Below, in pieces: positions 28,489 through 38,177 of a stretch of DNA of 64,000 nt. Both the position numbers and the translations under genes were made by a program. Numbering within the stretch: position 1 is the stretch's first letter; every line of letters begins with the position of its first letter. Under the pieces are notes generated by a model. That model did no database searches. It was not told where the DNA came from and saw only the letters and a list, made by a program, of their open reading frames with translations. The DNA is from Lachnospiraceae bacterium (GTDB lineage Bacteria > Bacillota > Clostridia > Lachnospirales > Lachnospiraceae), in contig JAAWKU010000001.1 of NCBI GenBank assembly GCA_022797535.1, forward strand, positions 62,001 through 126,000, read 5' to 3'.

Positions 28489-29754
28489 TTAGTGTGAATA
28501 GCTTTCGTATATATAATTTTGTACACGATTTTGTATAACCTTGGTTACCTCTTCAACGTTCTTCTCCCCACTAAAGTAAAATTCCGTTTCTTCCTCGATA
28601 ATTCTCCATATATTTGTATCAAAAACAATCTTGCCACTAGAACAATTAATAGTTTCATAGAGTTCATTTATTTCTTCCTGAGACGGCAATACATCTGTAT
28701 TTTCTCCGCTCCAACTATTTACTGGTGGATGTAACGCTTGTTCAAACTCTTCTTCTAATGAAACTTCCAAGATAGGAAAATTAAATTGAATATGTTTATT
28801 TTGAAATTCTTCTGAAATCAGCGAACGCACAAACTCCCATGCAGCACTCTTATTTTCGCACATATTTGATATTCCTATTGGCAAATATGGCTGTATTAAC
28901 GTTTTTCCCCCTTGTGCAGAAGGATAGCCTACGCACACCACTTCTTCTCCCTGAAACATATTAATTGCCTTTATATATTCAGAAACGCTAGAAATATAAG
29001 CCCGATTCAGCATCAATCTACCATTCACCAAATATTCTTCAATATTCCCCTCTACTGGGACTCCTTCCATGGAATTAGCTAATTCCAATAGTTCAATAAA
29101 CTCATCTCCCTCAAAAAAACATTGACCTGTTTCCCAATCTATATATTCATCCATCCCCATCATCAGTACAATACGCAACAATCCTATAGGTCCTAAGTTG
29201 TCAATAAAATGGCTTTGCGATGGCATTTCTTCAATCATTTGTTTCATTTTTAGTATATTCCATTGCGAGCGGTTTCCTACTATGCTCTTCTTTCCCATTA
29301 AAGTTTCAAAGCTATACCCTAGTGCAATACTATATAATTTCTCGTCCTTTTCATACAATTGCAAAACACCTGGCACAAAATCTTCTCTTTTTATCTGAAG
29401 ATCTGAATCCATATACGGATAGAGATCCATTAAAATTCCTTTTGAAATATAAGGTGCCATGTCTAGATCGCTAAAATCAATAATATCTGGCATATGGCCT
29501 GATACTATGTCTGCATTGAATTGCATTAAGCTAGTTTCATAGTCACTTTCTCCATACTCTTTTACATCAACATGACAATTCACATTTGATTTGTTCCATT
29601 CTGATATCCATGCTTCCATTTCAACATCAAGATATAATGTAGCATATGTTAAAACTACTTTTTCATTCTCTTCTCTTTGACTTTCTCGGCAACCAGCCAG
29701 CATAGCAAGCATTAAACTCAAAATTACTATTACCGAAACTTTTTTTTTAATCAT
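28489..29754 (-). CDS. Extracellular solute-binding lipoprotein
   Basis: Lipobox LAGCRES; MPDIIDFSDLDMAPYISKGILMDLYPYMDSD. Confidence 0.8.
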   Translation of the reverse strand: MIKKKVSVIVILSLMLAMLAGCRESQREENEKVVLTYATLYLDVEMEAWISEWNKSNVNCHVDVKEYGESDYETSLMQFNADIVSGHMPDIIDFSDLDMAPYISKGILMDLYPYMDSDLQIKREDFVPGVLQLYEKDEKLYSIALGYSFETLMGKKSIVGNRSQWNILKMKQMIEEMPSQSHFIDNLGPIGLLRIVLMMGMDEYIDWETGQCFFEGDEFIELLELANSMEGVPVEGNIEEYLVNGRLMLNRAYISSVSEYIKAINMFQGEEVVCVGYPSAQGGKTLIQPYLPIGISNMCENKSAAWEFVRSLISEEFQNKHIQFNFPILEVSLEEEFEQALHPPVNSWSGENTDVLPSQEEINELYETINCSSGKIVFDTNIWRIIEEETEFYFSGEKNVEEVTKVIQNRVQNYIYESYSH

Positions 29755-29766
29755 GTTCTTCTCCCA

Positions 29767-31818
29767 TTATGGCAAATCTGTTGCTATCAGCCAAGTTCCT
29801 TCTTCTTGATTTTGCACCCCATTCACCATTAGAATAATCTTATTTATATCTTCGTATATAAGTATATTGATTAATTTAAATTTTTCACCATACTTTTCAT
29901 ACGTCATTAAATATTCACGAACCAATTGCCCATTTTCGGAAGAATAAATACGCAAAATGTAGCCTTCATTTTGCACAAATGTTTTGGTTGCATAATACTT
30001 TCCATTGTGCGAAAGTATTATTGAGCCACTTTCATCTATACTGGTTAATGGATATTGGCAAATCCCATCTTGTACACTATAGCAAAAAATTTCCCCTGCT
30101 CTTTCTTTTCCGTAAACATCCGCTTCTTCTATCAAAGCACCCTCTTCGTAAGCCCATATTTTTCCCCATAGGTTACCTTCATAAATTTCAGCTGCGGACG
30201 CTTTTTCAGTCAAAGATAGTCTACCTAGAACTCTCTTAGAATTTACATCATTACCCACAAAAAGAATTTGATTTGAGCTTTCAATGAAAGCAAAATCCAA
30301 AACAAATACATCTCCAGTATCTAACGTTATTGTTTCTCCACATACGCTATCATATAGGAAAAGACCATTCATTGTACTATATATAATTTTTCTACCATTT
30401 TCTAAGAGTTTATATGCCATTATCTCACTCTCTGCACCAACCCATTCCTCTACACTGATTACCTTTACATTGCAAAAATTTTGATTAAACTCAACCATTT
30501 TCAACTGTATACTAGAATCTTGTTCATTATATTCTGTGCCAATTGCAATATAATCTTTTTCATTTGTATACACTTCACAATCCAAGAAATCATAAAAAGA
30601 AATACCCAGTTCTTCACTTTGTATCTCATTTAAAATTTCAAAATTTTGAACATTTAGCAACATTGCTTTGTCACTTAAACACATCATCTGTTCATTTCCA
30701 GCATAACAAATATATCCTGAAAAATCATCTAAAAACATTTTTTGAACTTCGCCTGCTGCATCTATATCTTGGGAAACAATCAAAACTGAATTCGATTTTT
30801 CCAATCCTATATTATTAGATATTTCAGTTTTATTCAATGGAACTAATACAACATAAAATATATCTTTTCCACTCAATAAAGATGTGTTAATATCTGCTTC
30901 TACTACTGTGAGTTGATTTGTCTTTGTCTGAATTTGCAAAGTATTTTCAGGGCTGCAAGAAATAGGGGTATGGTTAATGAAAAAAGTACATCTATACTCT
31001 GCCAATTCAATACCAGAAATTTCCAAACATATATGAATATACTCTTCTTCGTCCACAATATAATAATTCCCCGCAGTAACATCTTGATCATCCATATAAA
31101 GACTTAACGCAAAGTCTGATTCTTCTTGTTTTGTTGTATCATCAATGTTAGATACGCTTTCTATTCTTAATGACGCAGTTTCACTTACATATGCAGATTT
31201 ATCATAATTCATTGGCGGTGTTTCATCATATTTTAACAGGTAAATGCTCTCTAGCATATGATGATAAATGCCAAATCCCTTACTGTTTACCATATCAGGC
31301 AAGTAGTCTGGATAATATATACTGGCAATACATAATTCCAATGTTTCACCTTTTTGTCCTGTTGTCGGAATAAGATAAAATGAAATAGTATTTTCAACAT
31401 TGTCCTCAAAATAGAAATTATGCATGTATTTATAGTCTTCTTCATCGGTTCGATATAACTGTGGCTCACCGTTTATGAATATCATAAATCCCACACCTTG
31501 TTCAGTCATCCCTGTTGCACAGACACTATATTCAACCTTCAATTCTCCACCATTATATATAATATATGCTTCCCCTGTATTATCATCTATAAGATAATTC
31601 CCCAATCCATGTTCCAGTCTTCCCATGATTTCAGTGGATGAGTTTTCTTCAATAATATTTTCAGGAATATTCATTGTTCCCTCATTCGAAGTAACATTCT
31701 CTTTAGAGCATCCAAATAAAAAAGCAGAAAGCAACAAGCAAACAAAAAAATACATTTTAAATTCTTTACACATTTTGCATTCTCTCCAATATGCAACGCA
31801 TGCCACATGAATAAGCAC
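29767..31818 (-). CDS. Lipoprotein with propeller-like C-terminal half (start likely MCKEFKMYFF)
   Basis: Lipobox AFLFGCSKE; repeated blade-like segments such as IIYSTMNGLFLYDSVCGETITLDTGDVFVLDFAFIESSNQILFVGND. Confidence 0.65.
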   Translation of the reverse strand: MLIHVACVAYWRECKMCKEFKMYFFVCLLLSAFLFGCSKENVTSNEGTMNIPENIIEENSSTEIMGRLEHGLGNYLIDDNTGEAYIIYNGGELKVEYSVCATGMTEQGVGFMIFINGEPQLYRTDEEDYKYMHNFYFEDNVENTISFYLIPTTGQKGETLELCIASIYYPDYLPDMVNSKGFGIYHHMLESIYLLKYDETPPMNYDKSAYVSETASLRIESVSNIDDTTKQEESDFALSLYMDDQDVTAGNYYIVDEEEYIHICLEISGIELAEYRCTFFINHTPISCSPENTLQIQTKTNQLTVVEADINTSLLSGKDIFYVVLVPLNKTEISNNIGLEKSNSVLIVSQDIDAAGEVQKMFLDDFSGYICYAGNEQMMCLSDKAMLLNVQNFEILNEIQSEELGISFYDFLDCEVYTNEKDYIAIGTEYNEQDSSIQLKMVEFNQNFCNVKVISVEEWVGAESEIMAYKLLENGRKIIYSTMNGLFLYDSVCGETITLDTGDVFVLDFAFIESSNQILFVGNDVNSKRVLGRLSLTEKASAAEIYEGNLWGKIWAYEEGALIEEADVYGKERAGEIFCYSVQDGICQYPLTSIDESGSIILSHNGKYYATKTFVQNEGYILRIYSSENGQLVREYLMTYEKYGEKFKLINILIYEDINKIILMVNGVQNQEEGTWLIATDLP

Positions 31819-31838
31819 CCATATTCATGTGGCATGCG
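31798..31838. terminator. Perfect inverted repeat, likely transcript end of the small secreted protein gene
   Basis: GCATGCCACATGAAT-aagcacccat-ATTCATGTGGCATGC; no strong T tract. Confidence 0.5.
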
Positions 31839-31864
31839 CCAGGTTAATTATTGTGCTACAAAAC

Positions 31865-32281
31865 TTAGCGAGCAATGCTCGATGTAGATGTATACACTAC
31901 CTGCGCTCTATAAGTTCTTCCGCCCTGAACATTATGAGCACCATAAATCTTCGCAACATCATCAAAATGAGGAACTTTAAAGTTATGCGCAAAACTGGTT
32001 TTTCCTCGATCCTGCTGAGCATCATAGGTTGTCAAAGTATAACCATATAAATCCTGGAGTTCAATATTTGTCTTCAAATACGCATTGTCAGGATTTTTTG
32101 TCACAGATGTTACTGTTACCACCTTACTGCCACCTACCGAGGTTGTGGAGACACTTCCATAAAGAGTTCCGTATCCATCCACGTCCTTGGAATCCGATCC
32201 TGCAAATGCCACAATAGACATCGACATTCCCATAACCATTGCCGTTACTAATCCAAGTAATTTTCTCTTTTTCATCCTCAT
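31865..32281 (-). CDS. Small secreted protein of unknown function
   Basis: Signal peptide MKKRKLLGLVTAMVMGMSMSIVAFAG; 138 aa. Confidence 0.7.
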   Translation of the reverse strand: MRMKKRKLLGLVTAMVMGMSMSIVAFAGSDSKDVDGYGTLYGSVSTTSVGGSKVVTVTSVTKNPDNAYLKTNIELQDLYGYTLTTYDAQQDRGKTSFAHNFKVPHFDDVAKIYGAHNVQGGRTYRAQVVYTSTSSIAR

Positions 32282-32449
32282 AATACCTCCGTTTTCCCTA
32301 TTATGTTATTACTCTGCTTAAATCATTGTAACTTTTCAGCATACCTATATTTGCATGCTGCCTTGAAAAAACTCTACCACACTGAAACATTTTACTTTAA
32401 CTTTTCCCATTGGACTCACCTCCATGATTAACTACTATTTCATATGTAT

Positions 32450-32941
32450 CTACAATTTTATTCTGCCTGTCAATAAGGATGTACAAACAATAAAAAGGAC
32501 TATTGTTATTGCAACAATTAATTCTTCCAAATCCAATACTAATGCGAGCATAAACAGCATCCGTTCCAACGACAAGATTATCCTCGTACGTTTCCGATAA
32601 ACTTTTTGTTTCGTTTGATCAAGATACTTATTATTCTCAACTGGTGCCATTAGAAAAATTACTCCTGTTGGAATTATTGCAACCAATATATACTGTCTCT
32701 GAACACCCTACCTGTACAAAACAGATGATAGATACCAGCAGCATTGCCGATGAAAATACATCAGCATCCCAAGCAAACTGCTCCCAAGGTTTTCCAAACC
32801 ATATTCTACAATTTCTACTTCGTCTGGGGAGATAATCCCATCCCTCAGGAGCATTCCAGCTAAGACTTTTTGAGTCTTCATAATTTCCGCAATGCCTTGA
32901 CCTGCTTGGGTTCCTGAGACTGATAACCCCAGCATGGGCAT
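32450..32941 (-). pseudogene. agrB: agrB remnant (N- and C-terminal parts in different frames)
   Basis: N-part GMLLRDGIISPDEVEIVEYGLENLGSSLLGML; C-part IIPTGVIFLMAPVENNKYLDQTKQKVYRKRTRIIL, both AgrB-like. Confidence 0.65.
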
Positions 32942-33398
32942 GTAGTATTGACCTCTACACTTGCGGACTTCTTAGCGATTCTCACAATCGCTCGTTCAAC
33001 TGCTATTTTTGTACACTCTTTCAATTTAATTGCTTTTGCGTCCTTTCGTGAATGATATTAGCACAAAAAAAACTATTGTGCCGTTTCTTGTAATAATTGG
33101 ACAATGTTTATGTAAAAATTGAAAATATGTATTTAATACTGCATTTAAATCAGTCAAAAATACTGTGGGACAAATGTCTGTCGAATGTCACTTCCTTTTT
33201 TCTCCGGATATCCTTATCCCCCTCCCAAAACAACTGGCTCATCCCGGATACTTTTCTTTAGCTTCTATAATCGAAGCAGTCAAAGATCGCAGATACACAT
33301 AGTTGCGTTGGTTGTGTGCCATTGTGGGATACCTCCTTATCCTCTTTGATTATACATCAAATCCTTGAGTATAAGGTGTCAACTTAAATGATACAACA

Positions 33399-33671
33399 TC
33401 ATAGCGAAAATAGGACTAAATCAATGAAATCGCTTATACAGCAAATCTCCTGACTTAGTCCTATTATAACCTCATCATCAAAGGTAAGTGCAATCCTGCG
33501 GATCTCCATCGGTTCCTCCGGCCCCTCCGCTTCATCCACCGTCGTCGTCTGCGCCCATTTCAATTCCCCTCCGACGCCATGTATGTATCCATAAGCCCCT
33601 GCCAGCGCCAGACACAGCAGCATATCTCCCAGAGCCAGCGCTTTCCCGATCTTCTTCATACCTTTCCCCAC
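33399..33671 (-). pseudogene. Truncated polysaccharide deacetylase (NodB-like) N-terminal fragment
   Basis: TM N-terminus, then EIRRIALTFDDEVII; the NodB TFDD motif starts and then sequence is lost. Confidence 0.45.
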
Positions 33672-33775
33672 GCGCGCCGCAGACAGAACCTGCGGCGTTG
33701 CCTGCCTTTATCCCATATTTTATAGAAATATATGTGGCAGGGCATATCCATATGCCGCCGGGTAAGCAGACGTAA

Positions 33776-33806
33776 AACGGGCCGCCGCAATATGCGGCAG
33801 CCCGTT
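33776..33806 (-). terminator. Intrinsic terminator of MCP gene
   Basis: aacgggccgccgcaatatgcggcagcccgtt, T-rich on minus strand. Confidence 0.75.
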
Positions 33807-33810
33807 ATGC

Positions 33811-35898
33811 TCAGGTCTTAAACAATGCGATCTCCGATTTTAGTTCGTTCATATTGTCTCCCAGAACATCCGCCGTCCGGCTCAGATTCTCCACATTTTC
33901 CATCAGTTTTTCTGTGGTCTGACTCACAATCTGGGCATTTTCCGCAGTCTCGGCGATGATCTGGGATATGTTCTGCACTGCGTCCAGGGTCTCCGCCCGC
34001 TCTTTGTCCGCCTGTTCCGTACTGGCCACGATCTCCTGAAGTCCCGTTACCAGTTCCTGCATACGGTTGCGCATATCCGCAAATACCTGTATCACCTCCT
34101 GCACCGCATGTCCCTGCAGGGCCACCATCTCCTCCGCCTGCCTGGCGCTTCGGACACTGTCTATGGTGCGGGTGCCGATATGCTGTACATTGTGGCTGAT
34201 CTCTCCCGCCGCCCTGGCGGAATCGTCCGCCAGCTTTCGGATCTCCTCCGCCACCACGGCAAAGCCCTTACCGGCATCCCCGGCTCTGGCCGCCTCTATG
34301 GACGCATTGAGAGACAGCAGATTGGTCTGCTTGCTGATCGCGGTGATGGTCTCCGCAAACACGCTGATATTCTCTGTCTCCTGACTGAGCTGTTCGATGC
34401 TGACCCCTACCTGGTTGGTGATATCTGTGGTCTCCCGGGCCCGCCGTCCCAGAAGTTCGATGATCTCAATGCCCCTGTGGATCATGGTATCGGTCTCCCG
34501 CACCAGCATCTCCACCTTTTCCACCACCTGACTGACCTCCTGCATATCATCGGACAGAAGCCCTGTTTTCTCCACACACTCCTGCGCGTGGAGGGACTGG
34601 CGTCCCATACCCTCGTTGATCTCCGTGATGGCCTGGGTGATATCCAGGGAATAATCGCTGATGATCTCGGAAGCCCGTTTTACTTCGTCCGCAGACAGTT
34701 CCAACTGATCCGTGGCGCCATGTACCTTGTTCACCAGCTTTTTATTGTTCTGAATCATATGGTTGGCCGACTGAGCCAAATCTCCGAACTCATCCCGCCC
34801 GGACACTTTCACGCTGCCGGTCAGGTCGCCCTCCGCCACCTGCTCCAGTCCTATGGAAATCTTCTTCATATTGCTGCGAATGCCGATGGTAATGGTCACT
34901 CCGATAAAGCCCGCCACCAGTATGGCGATCACCACCATGGCAAAGGTGATCCATTTGATCTGGTCCGCCTGAGTCGTCACCACTTTGTTGGGCACCAGCA
35001 TGCAGATGGCCGCGCCGCTGTCCTCTACAATCCCATACACGAAAAGGTACTTCCGGCCCTGGAAATCCACTTCCTTATGGCCGATCTTTTCATCAGACTG
35101 CATGCATTCCTGGTAAAAAGGCTTGTCGTAGAGCACCGTTTCCCCTTCCGCGAAAGCGCTCTCCGCTCCCTCCTCCAGATATTCCGTCACGATCTCCCTG
35201 CCGTTTGGCGTCACAAATACCGCAACGCTCCCCTCCCCCAGAATCAGATCCTGCAACAGTTCCTTCACGGACTCCTGCTTGATATCCACCACGATCATGG
35301 CCTTGTTATTCTTGGACTGAATCTGATAGGCCATGATATATCGCTTGTCCGACAGTTTCATATGAGTATCCAGCACATGATGCCAGTCCGTCCACACATT
35401 TCCCCTGCCGCCTCCGCCCTGTTGGCTGACTTCCTCCTGGTATTCCGCAAAAAAACCATAGGGAGACTCTGAATTGGTGGTGGAAATCAGAGTCAGTTCC
35501 TGGGATGGAATAATATGTACATTGCTGATAAAGTCGTTTCCTGACTGGGTGGACAGCAGGTTGGTTCTCTGGTTGGTGATCAACTTCTTGCGCTCCACCG
35601 CGTAGCCATCCTTCTCATACACACCGCTGAAATAACGGTTCAGATCCGTGTCAAAAGCGTATTTCAACGCCTCCCCCGCCACAAAGGAATTGATGGCCTC
35701 CATATAGCTGACCGTCATAGTCATGGTTTTCTCTGTAGAATCCAGAAACTGCTGACTCATACCGGTGGAAGCCTTTCTATAGGCGATGGCGCCCACCAGG
35801 ATCATGAATAGAATCGGGACGGTGAAACACACCACAATCTTATTTTGCAGATTGCTCAGCCTCTGTTTTTTCTTTTTTTCTGGCTTGCCGGTTTTCAA
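33811..35898 (-). CDS. Methyl-accepting chemotaxis protein (Cache/HAMP/MA)
   Basis: HAMP-like [29 protein letters not shown]; signalling hairpin [47 protein letters not shown]. Confidence 0.95.
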   Translation of the reverse strand: MKTGKPEKKKKQRLSNLQNKIVVCFTVPILFMILVGAIAYRKASTGMSQQFLDSTEKTMTMTVSYMEAINSFVAGEALKYAFDTDLNRYFSGVYEKDGYAVERKKLITNQRTNLLSTQSGNDFISNVHIIPSQELTLISTTNSESPYGFFAEYQEEVSQQGGGGRGNVWTDWHHVLDTHMKLSDKRYIMAYQIQSKNNKAMIVVDIKQESVKELLQDLILGEGSVAVFVTPNGREIVTEYLEEGAESAFAEGETVLYDKPFYQECMQSDEKIGHKEVDFQGRKYLFVYGIVEDSGAAICMLVPNKVVTTQADQIKWITFAMVVIAILVAGFIGVTITIGIRSNMKKISIGLEQVAEGDLTGSVKVSGRDEFGDLAQSANHMIQNNKKLVNKVHGATDQLELSADEVKRASEIISDYSLDITQAITEINEGMGRQSLHAQECVEKTGLLSDDMQEVSQVVEKVEMLVRETDTMIHRGIEIIELLGRRARETTDITNQVGVSIEQLSQETENISVFAETITAISKQTNLLSLNASIEAARAGDAGKGFAVVAEEIRKLADDSARAAGEISHNVQHIGTRTIDSVRSARQAEEMVALQGHAVQEVIQVFADMRNRMQELVTGLQEIVASTEQADKERAETLDAVQNISQIIAETAENAQIVSQTTEKLMENVENLSRTADVLGDNMNELKSEIALFKT

Positions 35899-36215
35899 TT
35901 CTTTTTCCTCCTAAGTTTTGTATCCCAGATCAGCCCTTCCGGCGCAGGATGCGCCAGCCAGATTCCTCCTCTTGTCTGGTCATAAATTGCTCCGGGCTGG
36001 CTGATTTAAGGAAATCTATACTTTCCTAAGAAACATTCTACCTTATTTTTGTAGAAATGCATAGATAAAATATGCAAATTTTTATTTTTTCTTACAACTT
36101 GACAAAAACACAATTTTTTGGAGATGAATTTGCACATTTTACCGCAATTTTAAGCAATCAATTATGTAACAAGTGCTAAAACCAGGCATGCCTGCCAAAG
36201 AATGAGACAATCTCA

Positions 36216-36292
36216 CACTTTCCTCTGTATGCATATCGCAAGCCATGCTTGCGATACTGCACAAATCGGTATATAAAACGAAGTTTCATACT
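36216..36292 (-). repeat. Dispersed palindrome-containing repeat, copy 3
   Basis: actttcctctgtatgcatatcgcaagccatgcttgcgatactgcacaaatcggtatataaaacgaagtttcatac. Confidence 0.8.
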
Positions 36293-36312
36293 TCTATCAA
36301 AAAAACCAGCTG

Positions 36313-37677
36313 TCAGATCCGGCGCAGATACATGGCCTCCACAAAGCAGGATTCAAACCCCTGCTGCTCCGCCAGATTCAGCACCTGAGCCACGGCGCGG
36401 AGGCGATTCAGCCGTTCCCCGGCGTCCGGCTCGTTTCCATAGATCCACGCCCCGGCCAGAGCCGTGTTGCCCACCGCCGTCACCCTGCCAGCCAGCCCCT
36501 GGGGCAGAAGTCCCAGAGTTATGGCAGCCTCCACATTCAGGAAATATCCAAATCCCCCTGCCAGCCAGACCTGCCTGATCTGCTCCGGGCCATCCAGGCC
36601 ATAAGCGGCAATCAGTGTCCGGATGCCGGCGCAGACGGCGGCCTTGGCCGTCTGCAGCTGGCGAATGCGCTCCTGGGTGATATGCATGTCTCCTATGAGC
36701 ACCCCTGACTCAAAAAAAGGCTCCGCCAGAAGCCCGGTCTCATCCGTAAGCCCCCGTTCCAGCAATTTCGCCGTGAGGGCAATCATATCCGCCCCCCAAA
36801 GGTCGCCGCCTCCTTCGAAGGCGGGGCCTGCCGCCGTGCCGCAACAGATCATTTTGTCCCGATTGCCCAGAGCCATTTCTCCGTTGGTTCCCAGATCCAC
36901 CAGCAGAGTCACGTCCTTTGCCCGGTCCATCCCACAGGCCAGCATTCCTGCGGCGATATCCGCCCCCACAAAGGCCGACAGGCCCGGCAGGGTCACGGTC
37001 TCCACACCGCCTACCTCCAGTTTCTCCTGCGTCAGATATGCCGCGTGAAAGGGAGCCCTGCCCAGAGGGGCCGGGTCATGCCCCTTCAGCAGGTACAACA
37101 TGGTGGTGTTTCCGGCGATGACCAGCCTCTCCGGGTTTCCTCCCTGCTGCCGGCAACACGCGATTCCCTGCTCCAGAGCCTGCCTGGCCAGCTGCTGCAT
37201 CTGCCGCAGGAGCAGAGGGTTCTCCGCCGCCTGGATCCGGGAGATTACATCCGTCCCAAACACTCTCTGAGGGTTGGGGCACACATACTGTCCCCTTTTC
37301 TCTCCCCGGCCGTCATACCATTCCATCGCAATAGTGGTGGTACCCAGGTCGGCTATTGCCAGTTCCTCCTCCGGGCCTGCTTCTTCCCTTCGCAGAGTTC
37401 CCTCCCCCGGGCCTGCTTCTTCTCTTCGCAGAGTTCCCTCCCCCGGGCCTGCTTCTTCCCTTCGCAGAATTCCCTCCCCCGGGCCTGCTTCTTCCCTTCG
37501 CAGAGCTCCCTCCCCCGGGCCTGCTTCTTCCCTTCGCAGAGCACTCCCCTCAGGCTCTTTTCTCCCTGGCAGAAGAAAAGAAGCCGTGACTACCTTCATT
37601 TGCTCTTCCCGCTTTCCCCCCGGCGCGCACCTTCCGCAGCCGGTGCAGATGTGGCATCTATTTCCCTGATCTGTCAT
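36313..37677 (-). CDS. ASKHA/RACo-type protein (DUF4445-like) with N-terminal Cys motif and 12-aa repeats
   Basis: CHICTGCGRC; AIADLGTTTIAMEWYD, VIAGNTTMLYLLKG, LLVDLGTNGEMALGN, VWLAGGFGYFLN. Confidence 0.85.
   Translation of the reverse strand: MTDQGNRCHICTGCGRCAPGGKREEQMKVVTASFLLPGRKEPEGSALRREEAGPGEGALRREEAGPGEGILRREEAGPGEGTLRREEAGPGEGTLRREEAGPEEELAIADLGTTTIAMEWYDGRGEKRGQYVCPNPQRVFGTDVISRIQAAENPLLLRQMQQLARQALEQGIACCRQQGGNPERLVIAGNTTMLYLLKGHDPAPLGRAPFHAAYLTQEKLEVGGVETVTLPGLSAFVGADIAAGMLACGMDRAKDVTLLVDLGTNGEMALGNRDKMICCGTAAGPAFEGGGDLWGADMIALTAKLLERGLTDETGLLAEPFFESGVLIGDMHITQERIRQLQTAKAAVCAGIRTLIAAYGLDGPEQIRQVWLAGGFGYFLNVEAAITLGLLPQGLAGRVTAVGNTALAGAWIYGNEPDAGERLNRLRAVAQVLNLAEQQGFESCFVEAMYLRRI
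37366..37545. repeat. 36-bp coding minisatellite, 5 units
   Basis: Unit ctcccccgggcctgcttcttcccttcgcagagttcc; encodes LRREEAGPGEGx on the minus strand. Confidence 0.95.
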
Positions 37678-37772
37678 AACATACTCCTTACAGCATAAAA
37701 TTAAGTCCGATATACAAAAAAGGCAAACACTTTACCCAGCGCCTGCCCTTTTCCTGCACGAAAAACATCCGT

Positions 37773-37946
37773 TCAGATAAACTGGTTTTTCTTCGGATCA
37801 TATTGATAGTCAATACCTGAGAGTTTTTCCGTGATTTCCTCCTGGTCCACATCCAGATCCTCACACAGGGCTTCCAGACTGGAATAATAGTCCCGGAGTT
37901 TTAAATTAACAAAGCTGAGCAGCATCGCCGGATCTCTGGGAATCAT
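37773..37946 (-). CDS. DUF4250-like small protein
   Basis: Manual translation MIPRDPAMLLSFVNLKLRDYYSSLEALCEDLDVDQEEITEKLSGIDYQYDPKKNQFI (57 aa, not in the ORF track). Confidence 0.8.
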   Translation of the reverse strand: MIPRDPAMLLSFVNLKLRDYYSSLEALCEDLDVDQEEITEKLSGIDYQYDPKKNQFI

Positions 37947-38177
37947 ATTTACCTCTTTTCCGCAGGGCCGGAGATCCTCTTCCGGCCCCGTCCATACTCA
38001 TAATACGCAACAAATGTATGGGGAATTTCCTGTGCAGATATTTCGGTCTATTTTTCCGATTGGCAAGCTCATAATACGCAGAGTAGTCCCCAAGTACGGT
38101 GTACCAGTGTACTGTCCGCATTATATTCAGGCAAACCTCTCTGCCTGAGTTCCACCAGATAGAATACGGACAGCCCA

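Noticed and set aside
34108-35472. 454 aa plus-strand ORF
   Set aside because: Fully antisense to an unmistakable MCP gene.
37366-37545. CRISPR array
   Set aside because: Direct contiguous coding repeats with no spacers.
37353-37589. Repeat-encoded ORFs in other frames (CEGKKQARGRE..., PPPGLLLPFAE...)
   Set aside because: Alternative-frame translations of the 36-bp minisatellite.
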